This document shows positions 8,619-16,902 of a stretch of 64,000 nucleotides of DNA, piece by piece (positions within the stretch are counted from its first letter, which is position 1; each line of letters opens with the position of its first letter). The position numbers were made by a program, and so were the translations under genes. The notes beneath the pieces are model-generated. The model did not search any database. It was not told the DNA's origin and saw only the letters and a list, made by a program, of their open reading frames with translations. Source of the stretch: Spirosoma fluviale (GTDB lineage Bacteria; Bacteroidota; Bacteroidia; Cytophagales; Spirosomataceae); NCBI RefSeq assembly GCF_900230225.1, contig NZ_OCNH01000001.1, positions 1,364,001-1,428,000 of the forward strand. The letters run 5' to 3'.

Positions 8619-9278
8619 TTAGTCATCCAAAGCCGCTTTCAACCGTCTGAATCGAACACGTAATTCCGTGACCCAGACACCCAGCAGGATAAACCCGATA
8701 ACCGCCGGGTAAAAGACCATACGCATCCGGTTGTCCATGTCATACTTACCAAAAGCCGGATTTCCACCATTGCCGGGGTGCAGGGAATCCGTTAGGCGCG
8801 GAACAATAAAAATGAGAGGAATAAAGACTGCAAAGGCAAAGATGTTATAAACGGCCGAGATTCGCCCCCGTCGTTGTTCATCATCGAACGAACCCCGCAG
8901 GACGAGGTAGGCCAGATACATCAGCATACCAATGGCAACGCTGTTCAGTTTGGGGTCGTTGGGCCAGGGCTCGCCCCAGGTGAAGTTAGCCCATATTGAC
9001 CCTGTCAGGCAACCCAGCAACCCGAACAGAATGGCTGTATTGGCAAACTCGACGGCAACCAGGTCATCGTCCAGCCGACCGCTGCGAAGGTACCGGATGG
9101 AGTAAACCGCTGAAGTTAGCAAGAGGGCAATCATGCTGAACCAAAGGGGAACGTGGAAATACACGTTCCGGATACTTTCGTTCAAAATCGGCTGTCGGGG
9201 CACTACACCCAGCAACCCCTGAAGAATGACGTACGTAAGGATGATGACCGCCAGGGCCTTCCACCAATTCTTTTTCAT
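8619..9278 (-). CDS. ccmC: Heme exporter/heme-handling protein CcmC (CcsA family)
   Basis: 219 residues with about six transmembrane helices, the right size for CcmC, which loads heme onto CcmE. The histidine NVYFHVPLWFSM (about residue 43) is the expected first heme ligand and SLHPGNGGNP (about residue 167) the second. The WWD segment between them is degenerate: TGSIWANFTWGEPWPNDPKL, keeping several tryptophans but not the W-x-W-D end. It lies downstream of ccmB and upstream of the CcmD-like gene, all on the minus strand. Confidence 0.9.
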   Translation of the reverse strand: MKKNWWKALAVIILTYVILQGLLGVVPRQPILNESIRNVYFHVPLWFSMIALLLTSAVYSIRYLRSGRLDDDLVAVEFANTAILFGLLGCLTGSIWANFTWGEPWPNDPKLNSVAIGMLMYLAYLVLRGSFDDEQRRGRISAVYNIFAFAVFIPLIFIVPRLTDSLHPGNGGNPAFGKYDMDNRMRMVFYPAVIGFILLGVWVTELRVRFRRLKAALDD

Positions 9279-9287
9279 ATAAGTAGC

Positions 9288-9350
9288 GCGGGAGAATCCC
9301 GCATTCTAGTCTAACAGCGCGGGTAACCCCGCAACGGCGGACTGCCCGCC
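9288..9350. repeat. Three tandem GC-rich mini-hairpins between ccmB and ccmC
   Basis: Three short palindromes in a row in the 77-bp gap: GCGGG-agaat-CCCGC (9288-9302), GCGGG-taac-CCCGC (9319-9332) and GGCGG-actgc-CCGCC (9336-9350). Each forms a 5-bp stem with a 4-5 nt loop. They could tune read-through or mRNA stability between ccmB and ccmC, or be relics of a dispersed palindrome family. Confidence 0.6.
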
Positions 9351-9355
9351 ATAAC

Positions 9356-10030
9356 TCAACTCCGCCATAAAAACGGAAACAATAACCAGGAAAGTGTCAG
9401 AACAATGGCGTCAATTGCCAGTATGGTACCTATTTCGCTCCAGCTTACACTTCTGTCGAGGCCATCAAGTGCATTTTTCGATACCTTGAGCAACATCAGC
9501 AGGAGTGGCAGAATGACCGGAAAACTTAGCACGGCCATCAGCGTAGCCGGATTCTCGGCTTTACTGGCAATACCCGATACAAGAGTTAAGGATGAAGCAA
9601 AGCCAACTGCCCCCAGCACCAGAGTCAGCAGGTAAAGCGGCACATCGTTGGCCTGGTTTCCCAGTACAAAGGCATACACGCTGAAACCCAAGAAGGCCAG
9701 TACCAGCATCAAGGCCGTGTTGTAGAGGATTTTCGAGAGGATAATCTGTTGCGGACTGGCGAGTGTGTAATAATACAACTGGCGTCCTGCCCGTTCCTGC
9801 ACAAAGCTCTTGGCAATGGCATTGATGGCCGTGAACAGCAGAATAATCCAGAACAACGTATTCCAGACAATGGGCGTTAGCTGACCACGTCGTGCATTAA
9901 AGCTCAGGTAACAAACAAACACGGCTCCCACCATGTACAGCAACATGCCGTTAAGCGCATACCGCTGACGCCACTCCAGCAGAAACTCCTTCCGCATCAG
10001 TGCACTCAGCTGTCGTACCGATTCTGCCAT
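9356..10030 (-). CDS. ccmB: Heme ABC exporter permease CcmB
   Basis: 224 residues with six hydrophobic helices, as in CcmB, the membrane subunit that works with the ATPase CcmA to release holo-CcmE from CcmC. The N-terminal segment SALMRKEFLLEWRQRYALNG is the usual cytosolic lead-in to the first helix. It is the first gene of the minus-strand run; about 280 bp of non-coding DNA separates it from the divergent TauE/SafE gene. No ccmA is present next to it or anywhere in the window, so the ATPase must be encoded elsewhere. Confidence 0.88.
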   Translation of the reverse strand: MAESVRQLSALMRKEFLLEWRQRYALNGMLLYMVGAVFVCYLSFNARRGQLTPIVWNTLFWIILLFTAINAIAKSFVQERAGRQLYYYTLASPQQIILSKILYNTALMLVLAFLGFSVYAFVLGNQANDVPLYLLTLVLGAVGFASSLTLVSGIASKAENPATLMAVLSFPVILPLLLMLLKVSKNALDGLDRSVSWSEIGTILAIDAIVLTLSWLLFPFLWRS

Positions 10031-10314
10031 ACTTTGTCTATTAATGCGGCAAATTTACGGCGCAATGCTGATGCGAAAAAGAAATAGTTTGTGGTTCTGC
10101 ATCCAGACGTTTTGTGCCATTACTGACGGAGTGGATTTATGGAATGATAATGCCCAATTAATCAGCCGAAAAGCCGGTTTGGTGAACGAAGCGACTGTTT
10201 TTATCCTTAATAGATCAACGTGGCAGGTTGGCTGATTTAGGTTGGATCCGGATAGATTTCCGACTAGGGGTAACCTGAAACCCCCTGTTTAGTAATGAAA
10301 GGAGTACGTTTTTA
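10031..10314. other. Divergent intergenic region ccmB / TauE
   Basis: A 284-bp gap between divergent genes that must hold both promoters. I see no convincing gene, hairpin or recognisable operator in it; the one open frame inside has no protein character. Confidence 0.5.
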
Positions 10315-11079
10315 ATGGATTTTTCTACGGTTCTTATTCTCTGCGGATTTTCATTCGTGGCTGGGTTTGTCGATGCGATCATTGGTGGAGGTGGGTTAAT
10401 TCAAACACCGGCTATTTTGTTCAGTCTGCCACAGTATCCAATTCCTACCCTTATTGGCACCACCAAAATACCCTCTTTAGCAGGCAGCCTGATGGGTGCC
10501 TTTCAGTATAGCCGACGGGTGGCGGTGGTAGGTCGGTTCATTGGGCCGATGATGGTGATCGCGTTTGCGGCTTCCTGGCTTGGGTCATGGACGCTCACGC
10601 GGGTACCGAATAGTTTTATGAAACCCCTCGCGCTGGGTATTCTAATAGGTGTGTTTATTTATACCCTTACCAAAAAAGATTTCGGGCAGGTGTCCCATCG
10701 GGTCGTTACCGCCCGACAGCAGCGAATACGCATGTGGCTAATGGGTGCCGGGATTGGTTTCTACGATGGATTTTTCGGTCCGGGAACCGGCAGCTTTCTG
10801 GTGCTCGGGTTCATCACCCTGATCGGCTTCGACTTCCTGAAAGCCAATGCCCATGCTAAGTTGGTTAATGCATCGACGAACCTGGCGAGCGCCCTATTCT
10901 TTTTTTATGAGGGCCGGATTCTTTTTATCTTTGCCTTGCCGATGGCCTTGGCAAATTTGTCAGGAGCTTTTTTTGGGGCGCGGCTGGCTATTTTGAAGGG
11001 TAATCGCTTTATCCGGGTGTTCTTTCTGGTCTTGATTGCCGCCACTATACTCCGATTTGCGTGGGATTTGATAAAGTAG
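10315..11079 (+). CDS. TauE/SafE family sulfite/anion exporter
   Basis: 254 residues with about eight hydrophobic helices. The two halves begin with the family's repeated glycine-rich motifs: AGFVDAIIGGGGLIQTPAIL (about residues 16-35) and GFYDGFFGPGTGSFLVLGF (about 148-166). TauE/SafE proteins export small organosulfur or carboxylate anions across the inner membrane; substrate cannot be assigned. It stands alone on the plus strand, 78 bp ahead of feoA. Confidence 0.9.
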   Translation: MDFSTVLILCGFSFVAGFVDAIIGGGGLIQTPAILFSLPQYPIPTLIGTTKIPSLAGSLMGAFQYSRRVAVVGRFIGPMMVIAFAASWLGSWTLTRVPNSFMKPLALGILIGVFIYTLTKKDFGQVSHRVVTARQQRIRMWLMGAGIGFYDGFFGPGTGSFLVLGFITLIGFDFLKANAHAKLVNASTNLASALFFFYEGRILFIFALPMALANLSGAFFGARLAILKGNRFIRVFFLVLIAATILRFAWDLIK

Positions 11080-11126
11080 ATTTGCATCAACAAACTTTCC
11101 GTCGTAAACTTGCGTTAATTAAACTG

Positions 11127-11142
11127 AATCTAAATAAAGATT
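11127..11142. promoter_or_regulatory. Possible operator ahead of feoA
   Basis: The palindrome AATCT-aaataa-AGATT lies 16 bp before the feoA start. Iron-uptake genes are normally repressed by Fur or DtxR-type metalloregulators, and the position suits an operator. The half-site is not one I can assign to a named regulator, so this is tentative. Confidence 0.3.
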
Positions 11143-11157
11143 AGACTCACAGACACC

Positions 11158-11385
11158 ATGAGCAAGCGTAGCGTAGCGGACCTGAAAATTGGAGAACGAG
11201 CCACCATCGAATCGTTTAATAATCAATTGATGTCGCTCAAACTGCTCGAAATGGGTTGTTTGCCCGGCGCGGAGGTTTGCCTTCACAGTAAAGCACCGCT
11301 TGGGGATCCCATTTGTCTAAACGTGGCCGGGTATTGTCTGGCTATGCGTAAGTCTGAAGCCGCTACGATTCTGATCGATAATTAA
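11158..11385 (+). CDS. feoA: Ferrous iron transport protein A
   Basis: 75 residues, the normal size of FeoA, an SH3-like cytosolic protein required for FeoB function. The pattern KIGERATIESFNN, then LLEMGCLPGAEV and the C-terminal LAMRKSEAATILID, is the family signature. feoB follows 57 bp downstream on the same strand. Confidence 0.92.
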   Translation: MSKRSVADLKIGERATIESFNNQLMSLKLLEMGCLPGAEVCLHSKAPLGDPICLNVAGYCLAMRKSEAATILIDN

Positions 11386-11442
11386 ACGTTTATAGGGTGT
11401 GGTTCACGACCGTGATCACTCTACTGTAAACCGTGAACTGCC

Positions 11443-13560
11443 TTGAAATCGTCTCCCACCATTGCCCTCGTTGGCAATCCCAATGCCGGTAAATCTTCCT
11501 TATTTAATCAGTTAACCGGTCTGCGTCAGAAAACGGGAAACTTTCCCGGTGTCACGATGGATAAAAAATCCGGAACGTGGCCGATTGATGCCCAATATAC
11601 GGCAACCGTAATTGACCTGCCCGGGGTTTACTCCATCTATCCAAAGTCGCTGGACGAACAGATTGTAACGGATATTCTGGCTAACCCCGCTCATCCGGAT
11701 TACCCGGACGTGTCGGTCGTGGTAGTCGATGCCTCCAACCTTCATCGAAATTTACTTTTATTTACGCAGGTAGCTGATCTGGGTGTGCCAACGGTACTGG
11801 CCCTCAACATGCTCGATGTTGCGCACCAACAAAGTAAGGTGGTTAATTCGGTGCGTCTGGCTATGAGCCTGGGGGTACCCGTTGTTCGCATCAATGCCCG
11901 GACGGGCGAAGGTGTCGATCTGCTGAAGAAAGCTGTTCTTGGTCAGATTCAGGAACCGGTCCTCCCCGGAAAGCTTTTCTTTGACCCGGCAGATGAAGCG
12001 TCTGGATTGATTGCTGACACTAAAACGCAGTACAAGCTTACCAATAATTACCTCGCCTTACAGTACATCATCCAGCACGACGGGTTCTCATTCCTCAATC
12101 AACCTCAGCGGAAAGCTCTGGATGTGATTATCCAAAAACATCAGTTTAGTGAGACCACTTTTCAGGCGGGCGAAACCATTACCCGTTATAAGCGAATTGC
12201 GGCCATTGTTACGGAAGTTGTAAGTGATCAGCGTCCGGCAAATCAACCAACCTGGAGCCAGAAACTGGATCGGGTACTGCTGCACCCTGTCTGGGGCTAC
12301 GCTATTTTTGGCTTCGTTCTACTCTTGATCTTTCAGGCCATTTTTGCCTGGGCACAACCCTTTATGGACGCCATCGACTCCGGTGTTGCCTGGCTAAATG
12401 GTCAACTAAAAGAAAGTCTGCCCGCTGGCCCGCTCACCGATTTGCTCACCGATGGCGTATTGGCTGGTCTGGGGGGTATTCTGGTCTTTATTCCGCAAAT
12501 CGCCTTTCTGTTCCTTCTGATTGCTCTACTGGAGGAGTCGGGATATATGTCGAGGGTGATGGTCATTATGGACCGTATCATGCGCAAGTTCGGCCTGAAT
12601 GGTCGGAGTGTGGTGCCGCTTATTTCTGGTGTGGCCTGTGCAGTTCCCGCTATTATGGCCACCCGTAGCATTGGCACCCGGCGCGACCGACTCATTACCA
12701 TACTGGTAACTCCGCTGATGAGTTGCTCTGCCCGATTGCCCATTTATACCATACTTATTGCGCTGGTTGTGCCAAGTACACGCATACTAGGGGTATTCAA
12801 CCTTCAGGGGTTAGCCTTAATGGGCTTGTATTTACTGGGGCTGGTAAGTGCCTTGCTGGCTGCTTATGTCCTGAAGGTCCTGCTCCGGACCAAAGAGCGG
12901 GGTTACTTCATTATGGAACTGCCAACCTTCAAACTGCCCCGCTGGAACCATGTCGGGCTAACGGTTTGGGAGAGTGTCCGGTCGTTTGTATGGGAAGCAG
13001 GGCGGGTTATCCTGGCCATTTCCATCGTCTTATGGGTTGTGGCGAGTTATGGCCCCGGCAACGACATGGAAGAAGCCGAAGCACGAGTGAAGCAGCAAAA
13101 CCCGACGGCTGCATCCGATGCGCTACAGGACCGAATTGCTTCCGAACGGCTGGAGGCATCCTACGCCGGAAACTTTGGCCATTTTATTGAACCCGTCATT
13201 CGCCCATTGGGCTACGACTGGAAGATCGGTATTGCGTTGCTTAGTTCATTTGCCGCCCGCGAAGTATTTGTTGGTACAATGTCAACAATCTACAGCATCG
13301 GGAGTGGCGCCGATGAGGAAGGCGTAACCATTCGGGAACGGCTTCGGCAGGAGCGAAATCCAGAAACGGGCGAGGCTATGTATACACCCGCGCTGGCCTG
13401 GTCGCTGTTGATTTTCTACGTATTTGCGATGATGTGCATGAGTACACTCGCTGCTACCCAACGCGAAACCAAGACCTGGAAATGGCCAGCCGTTCAATTG
13501 GTGTACATGATGGCACTGGCCTACGTAACTGCTTTTGCTACCTATCAGCTCCTTAAGTAA
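11443..13560 (+). CDS. feoB: Ferrous iron transporter B
   Basis: 705 residues. The N-terminal G domain shows G1 GNPNAGKSSLFNQLTG (about residues 10-25), G3 DLPGVYS and G4 LNMLDVA, followed by a helical regulatory domain and a C-terminal permease with the two Gate motifs (VPLISGVACAVPAIMATRS and the AAREVFVGTMSTIYS segment). FeoB imports Fe2+ across the inner membrane. The start is TTG at 11443, directly before the G domain; no ATG is better placed. It forms an operon with feoA. Confidence 0.96.
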   Translation: MKSSPTIALVGNPNAGKSSLFNQLTGLRQKTGNFPGVTMDKKSGTWPIDAQYTATVIDLPGVYSIYPKSLDEQIVTDILANPAHPDYPDVSVVVVDASNLHRNLLLFTQVADLGVPTVLALNMLDVAHQQSKVVNSVRLAMSLGVPVVRINARTGEGVDLLKKAVLGQIQEPVLPGKLFFDPADEASGLIADTKTQYKLTNNYLALQYIIQHDGFSFLNQPQRKALDVIIQKHQFSETTFQAGETITRYKRIAAIVTEVVSDQRPANQPTWSQKLDRVLLHPVWGYAIFGFVLLLIFQAIFAWAQPFMDAIDSGVAWLNGQLKESLPAGPLTDLLTDGVLAGLGGILVFIPQIAFLFLLIALLEESGYMSRVMVIMDRIMRKFGLNGRSVVPLISGVACAVPAIMATRSIGTRRDRLITILVTPLMSCSARLPIYTILIALVVPSTRILGVFNLQGLALMGLYLLGLVSALLAAYVLKVLLRTKERGYFIMELPTFKLPRWNHVGLTVWESVRSFVWEAGRVILAISIVLWVVASYGPGNDMEEAEARVKQQNPTAASDALQDRIASERLEASYAGNFGHFIEPVIRPLGYDWKIGIALLSSFAAREVFVGTMSTIYSIGSGADEEGVTIRERLRQERNPETGEAMYTPALAWSLLIFYVFAMMCMSTLAATQRETKTWKWPAVQLVYMMALAYVTAFATYQLLK

Positions 13561-13573
13561 AACGCAAAGGGCT

Positions 13574-13738
13574 TTACCAAAGAAGTCCTTTGGTGAGCAT
13601 CGGGTAAATAAAATAGCAAAGTATATAGGCAAATAGCGCCAATGTTAAACCGCCCAGAGCAGTCGTTTGATCTACAGTAAAACGATTTCTGCGGGCGGGG
13701 CGGCTTAAACGCCAATCTCTGTGGGTTGTATTTTTCAT
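13574..13738 (-). CDS. Small single-helix membrane protein
   Basis: 54 residues from ATG 13738. A basic N-terminal half (DWRLSRPARRNRFTVDQ) is followed by one hydrophobic helix, LALFAYILCYFIYPMLTKG. It is convergent with feoB, 13 bp away. I know no family for it. The frame reaches further upstream, to 13777, but the ATG at 13738 gives the typical short basic lead-in. It may be a real small membrane protein or a chance frame. Confidence 0.45.
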   Translation of the reverse strand: MKNTTHRDWRLSRPARRNRFTVDQTTALGGLTLALFAYILCYFIYPMLTKGLLW

Positions 13739-13959
13739 GGTGTGCCTTACTAAGAACTTGTAGTTTACTATACACAAATTTCAGGCCTTATTTATATCCA
13801 CGCTAGCGCAAAAACCCTGAATTTACTCAATAGGTATAACTACCTGTTTTCATAACCGTGAATTGATTATAATTCTACTCAAAACGGTTGTGTCTGTTTT
13901 AGGCTAAACGTATTCATAATGACAGTTGTGTAGAGTAAATTCTACATTTTTCGGGAAAA

Positions 13960-15465
13960 TTATTCCCAACTTAACGCATCAATTACGTCCGAAGCGATCA
14001 TGCCAATCGGCCCTCTTTTTCGGGCAACTGCATCGCCAGCCAGGCCATGCGCAAAAACACCCAGGACAGCAGCTTCAACAGATTCATAACTCTGAGCCAG
14101 CAGAGCTGTTAGAATACCCGTTAGTACATCGCCGGTGCCGCCGGTACTCAGGCCGGGATTACCTGTTGAATTGAAATGTATATCGCCCTCGGGTGTTGCA
14201 ATGGCCGAATAAGCCCCTTTTAAAACAACGACTACGCTATACTTTCGGGTAAATTCCCGCAGAAGGTCAAGCTTCTCGTAGTCATTATCCCACTTTTTAG
14301 TGAGTCGCTCAAACTCTTTTGGGTGGGGTGTAAGAATGCTGTTTTTAGGAAGATATTTCAGCAACTCGCGATTTTCAGAAAGTAGGTTCAACGCATCAGC
14401 ATCGACAACGATGGGCTTTTTTAACATGGGCAGTAGCTCTTTCAGCATCGCCAGCGTTTCGGGGGCTTTGCCAATGCCGGGCCCCAGACCAATGGTTGAA
14501 TAATCTGTTGGGTCGGGTACATCGTCCAGTTGGCTGCTTCCGGACAATACATGCTGATTTCGGTCCGGGCGGCACATCGCTTCCGGTACCATCGTTTGTA
14601 AGGCTACATAGCCGCATTGGGGTACCTGAACCGTCAATAACCCCACCCCCGATCGTAAACAGGCGCGGGCGGCCAGTATAGCGGCACCGATCTTCCCATA
14701 ACTGCCAACCAGTAACAAAGCATGGCCAAAGGTCCCTTTATTCGAAAAACGATCGCGTTTATGGAGCAGTAGACGGGCTTCTTTAGGTTGGGTAAAATAA
14801 TAAGGTGTAGGAGCCTGATCAATGAATCGTTTATGCAGTCCAATATCCAGAATGTGCCATTCACCAACAAAAGGGCCGTTTTTGGGCAGTACAAAAGCTA
14901 GTTTAGGCAGCTGAAACGAAACCGTGTAGTCGGGTTGGATAATTACGTCGGAGGGGCCGTTTGGCTGGTCGGTGTATAAGCCGCTGGCAATATCGACGGC
15001 TATTACAGTGGCGGGTGCCCGGTTAATTGCTTCGATAGACGCTTTGACGATGCCTTCGGTAGGACGGGATAAACCCGACCCTAAAATGGCATCGAGTACA
15101 ATTTCATTATGACGAATGGTGGGAATATCGGTAGCTGATTCGATGTAATGAACAGTATCCGTCAGGAGTTTTAACCGGCGATGGTTGTGCATAAAATCGT
15201 CAGATTCCCGTGGCGCGTAACGAACAACATACACCTCAATTGGGTAGGCTCGCTCTAGTAACAACCGGGCAATGGCCAGTCCATCCCCTCCATTATTACC
15301 CAGGCCGCAGAAAATTTTAGTTGACGTTTTATTGTTGAAACGATCAGCAAACCACTCGACAAACGTAAGGGCGGCTCGCTCCATCAAATTAATGGGTGCT
15401 ATTGGTTCATGTTGAATTGTATGTTGGTCAAGGGAACGGATTTGATCAACGTTCAGTATTTTCAT
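13960..15465 (-). CDS. nnr: Bifunctional NAD(P)H-hydrate epimerase / ADP-dependent dehydratase
   Basis: 501 residues, the two-domain fusion common in bacteria. The N-terminal YjeF domain (residues 1-210) epimerises damaged NAD(P)H hydrate, with FCGLGNNGGDGLAIARLL and VLDAILGSGL as its phosphate- and metal-site motifs. The C-terminal kinase-like domain (about 225-500) dehydrates the S-epimer with ADP, with TPHPKEFERL, VVVLKGAYSAIATPEG and the signature NSTGNPGLSTGGTGDVLTG. Acts in the cytosol in metabolite repair. Stands alone between a 220-bp gap and the divergent rplS gene. Confidence 0.95.
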   Translation of the reverse strand: MKILNVDQIRSLDQHTIQHEPIAPINLMERAALTFVEWFADRFNNKTSTKIFCGLGNNGGDGLAIARLLLERAYPIEVYVVRYAPRESDDFMHNHRRLKLLTDTVHYIESATDIPTIRHNEIVLDAILGSGLSRPTEGIVKASIEAINRAPATVIAVDIASGLYTDQPNGPSDVIIQPDYTVSFQLPKLAFVLPKNGPFVGEWHILDIGLHKRFIDQAPTPYYFTQPKEARLLLHKRDRFSNKGTFGHALLLVGSYGKIGAAILAARACLRSGVGLLTVQVPQCGYVALQTMVPEAMCRPDRNQHVLSGSSQLDDVPDPTDYSTIGLGPGIGKAPETLAMLKELLPMLKKPIVVDADALNLLSENRELLKYLPKNSILTPHPKEFERLTKKWDNDYEKLDLLREFTRKYSVVVVLKGAYSAIATPEGDIHFNSTGNPGLSTGGTGDVLTGILTALLAQSYESVEAAVLGVFAHGLAGDAVARKRGPIGMIASDVIDALSWE

Positions 15466-15528
15466 AAGCTAATGGATGACGTTGGAGCGTAATTTCACAA
15501 AAGTATTTTCTCCTACTGATAAATTTAC

Positions 15529-15536
15529 TATCTTTG
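15529..15536 (+). promoter_or_regulatory. Bacteroidota-type -7 box of rplS
   Basis: TATCTTTG matches the Bacteroidota -7 consensus TAnnTTTG. TTTT at 15506-15509 lies 19 nt upstream and is a 3-of-4 match to the -33 TTTG. The position, about 45 bp before the rplS start, fits a promoter with a short leader. Confidence 0.6.
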
Positions 15537-15579
15537 CGGCTCATTTCGCAAATACTTATCTGGCGATTTATATACGGTC

Positions 15580-15954
15580 ATGAGCGAGTTAATCAAATTA
15601 GTGGAGGCAGACAACGCGCAGCGTCGCACCGAGTTGCCCACATTCCGGGCGGGTGATACGGTAAACGTACACGTCAAAATCCGCGAAGGAAATAAGGAAC
15701 GGATTCAGGTATTCACGGGAACGGTTATCCAACGCCGGAACCCAAGTTCCGCCGGCGAGACTTTCACGGTCCGCAAAGTATCAAATGGCGTTGGCGTAGA
15801 GCGTATCTTCCCAATTCTGTCGCCTAACATCGACAAAATTGAGGTTGTTCGTCTGGGTAAAGTTCGCCGGGCACGGTTGTTCTACCTACGTGGTCGTCAG
15901 GGTAAAGCTGCTCGGGTTAAAGAGCGCAAGCCTAAAGCAGTTGTTGCCGCTTAA
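15580..15954 (+). CDS. rplS: 50S ribosomal protein L19
   Basis: 124 residues. The pattern [20 protein letters not shown], then [36 protein letters not shown] and [20 protein letters not shown] covers the whole L19 family. L19 sits at the 30S-50S interface of the ribosome. A short basic tail follows the conserved domain. It is monocistronic, with its own promoter box and terminator. Confidence 0.98.
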   Translation: MSELIKLVEADNAQRRTELPTFRAGDTVNVHVKIREGNKERIQVFTGTVIQRRNPSSAGETFTVRKVSNGVGVERIFPILSPNIDKIEVVRLGKVRRARLFYLRGRQGKAARVKERKPKAVVAA

Positions 15955-15982
15955 TTGCCACAATTGTTAGTCAATTCTGAAA

Positions 15983-16008
15983 AGCTGTCTGTAAAGACGG
16001 CTTTTTTT
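15983..16008 (+). terminator. Rho-independent terminator of rplS
   Basis: Stem AGCTGTCT (15983-15990), loop GTAA, and AGACGGCT (15995-16002) pair over 8 bp with one G-T, followed by seven T residues. It lies 29 bp after the rplS stop. Confidence 0.85.
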
Positions 16009-16084
16009 GTATTGACCGCAACAGGCTCCGGCTGTTGCCGTAACCCGTGAACCAGCAACAGCCGGAGCCTGTTGCGGTCAATAC
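16009..16084. repeat. Perfect 30-bp inverted repeat just before dapF
   Basis: Arms 16009-16038 and 16055-16084 are exact complements over 30 bases (core ACAGGCTCCGGCTGTTGC), with a 16-nt loop. The right arm ends one base before the ATG of dapF at 16086, so the structure would occupy the entire leader of any transcript that reads through from rplS. Confidence 0.85.
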
Positions 16085-16085
16085 T

Positions 16086-16859
16086 ATGGACTTCTTTAAA
16101 TACCAGGGCACCGGTAACGATTTCATCCTGATCGACGACCGGGCCAAAACTTTTCCCGCAGCCGATCAGGCCTTCATTGAACGGTTATGCCACCGGCGTT
16201 TCGGCATTGGGGCTGATGGGTTGATTCTCCTCCAAAACGATCCGGATTATGATTTTCGGATGGTGTATTTCAATGCCGACGGTGCCGAAGGCAGCATGTG
16301 CGGCAATGGTGGCCGGTGTATTGTCCGGTTTGCGCACGACTTAGGCCTGTTTGACAGTGAAACCCGTTTTGTCGCCGTAGACGGCGAACATCTGGCGATG
16401 GTTTCTGACGAACGTATTTCGTTGAAAATGAGTAATGTCTCTGGCATCGACGACCGGCAGGGGCTAACTTATCTGAACACGGGTTCGCCCCACGTTGTGT
16501 GCTTTGTCGATGACCTGGAGTCGTTTGATGTTGTAGCCGAAGGACGAGCTATTCGGTACAGCGAACCCTTTCGGCCGGGTGGTACAAACGTTAATTTTGC
16601 CCAGGTAACTGATGCAAATACCATGTTTGTCAGAACCTACGAACGGGGCGTAGAAGATGAAACCTATTCCTGTGGTACGGGTGTAACGGCTGTAGCCTTA
16701 GTCGCTCACCAGCAACTGGGTATGTCTGCTCCCGTCTTCATTCGAACCATCGGCGGCAACCTTCAAGTGTCTTTTAATCAGCAGGCCGAAAGCAGCTTCG
16801 ATTCCATTCACCTCATTGGTCCTGCCAATCGTGTTTTTGCCGGAACCATAACTGTTTAG
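16086..16859 (+). CDS. dapF: Diaminopimelate epimerase
   Basis: 257 residues from ATG 16086 (MDFFKYQGTGNDF). Converts LL- to meso-diaminopimelate for peptidoglycan and lysine synthesis. Both catalytic cysteines are in place: GSMCGNGGRCIVRFA (about residue 71) and ETYSCGTGVTAVAL (about residue 201). NVNFAQV and RTYERGVEDE are family motifs. The frame extends to 16047, but that extension is the translated arm of a 30-bp inverted repeat, so the later start is preferred. Confidence 0.95.
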   Translation: MDFFKYQGTGNDFILIDDRAKTFPAADQAFIERLCHRRFGIGADGLILLQNDPDYDFRMVYFNADGAEGSMCGNGGRCIVRFAHDLGLFDSETRFVAVDGEHLAMVSDERISLKMSNVSGIDDRQGLTYLNTGSPHVVCFVDDLESFDVVAEGRAIRYSEPFRPGGTNVNFAQVTDANTMFVRTYERGVEDETYSCGTGVTAVALVAHQQLGMSAPVFIRTIGGNLQVSFNQQAESSFDSIHLIGPANRVFAGTITV

Positions 16860-16902
16860 TGCATTGGGCAGTTAATTAAGTTGCCAGCACTAATACAGTA
16901 AA

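Noticed and set aside
10044-10235. Plus-strand frame of 63 codons in the ccmB/TauE gap
   Set aside because: No coding character, and it would overlap the expected promoters.
12723-13190. Plus-strand frame of 155 codons inside feoB
   Set aside because: Overlaps the FeoB permease coding region in another frame with no support.
16047-16085. Upstream start of dapF
   Set aside because: The extra residues are encoded by the loop and right arm of a perfect inverted repeat and do not match the family.
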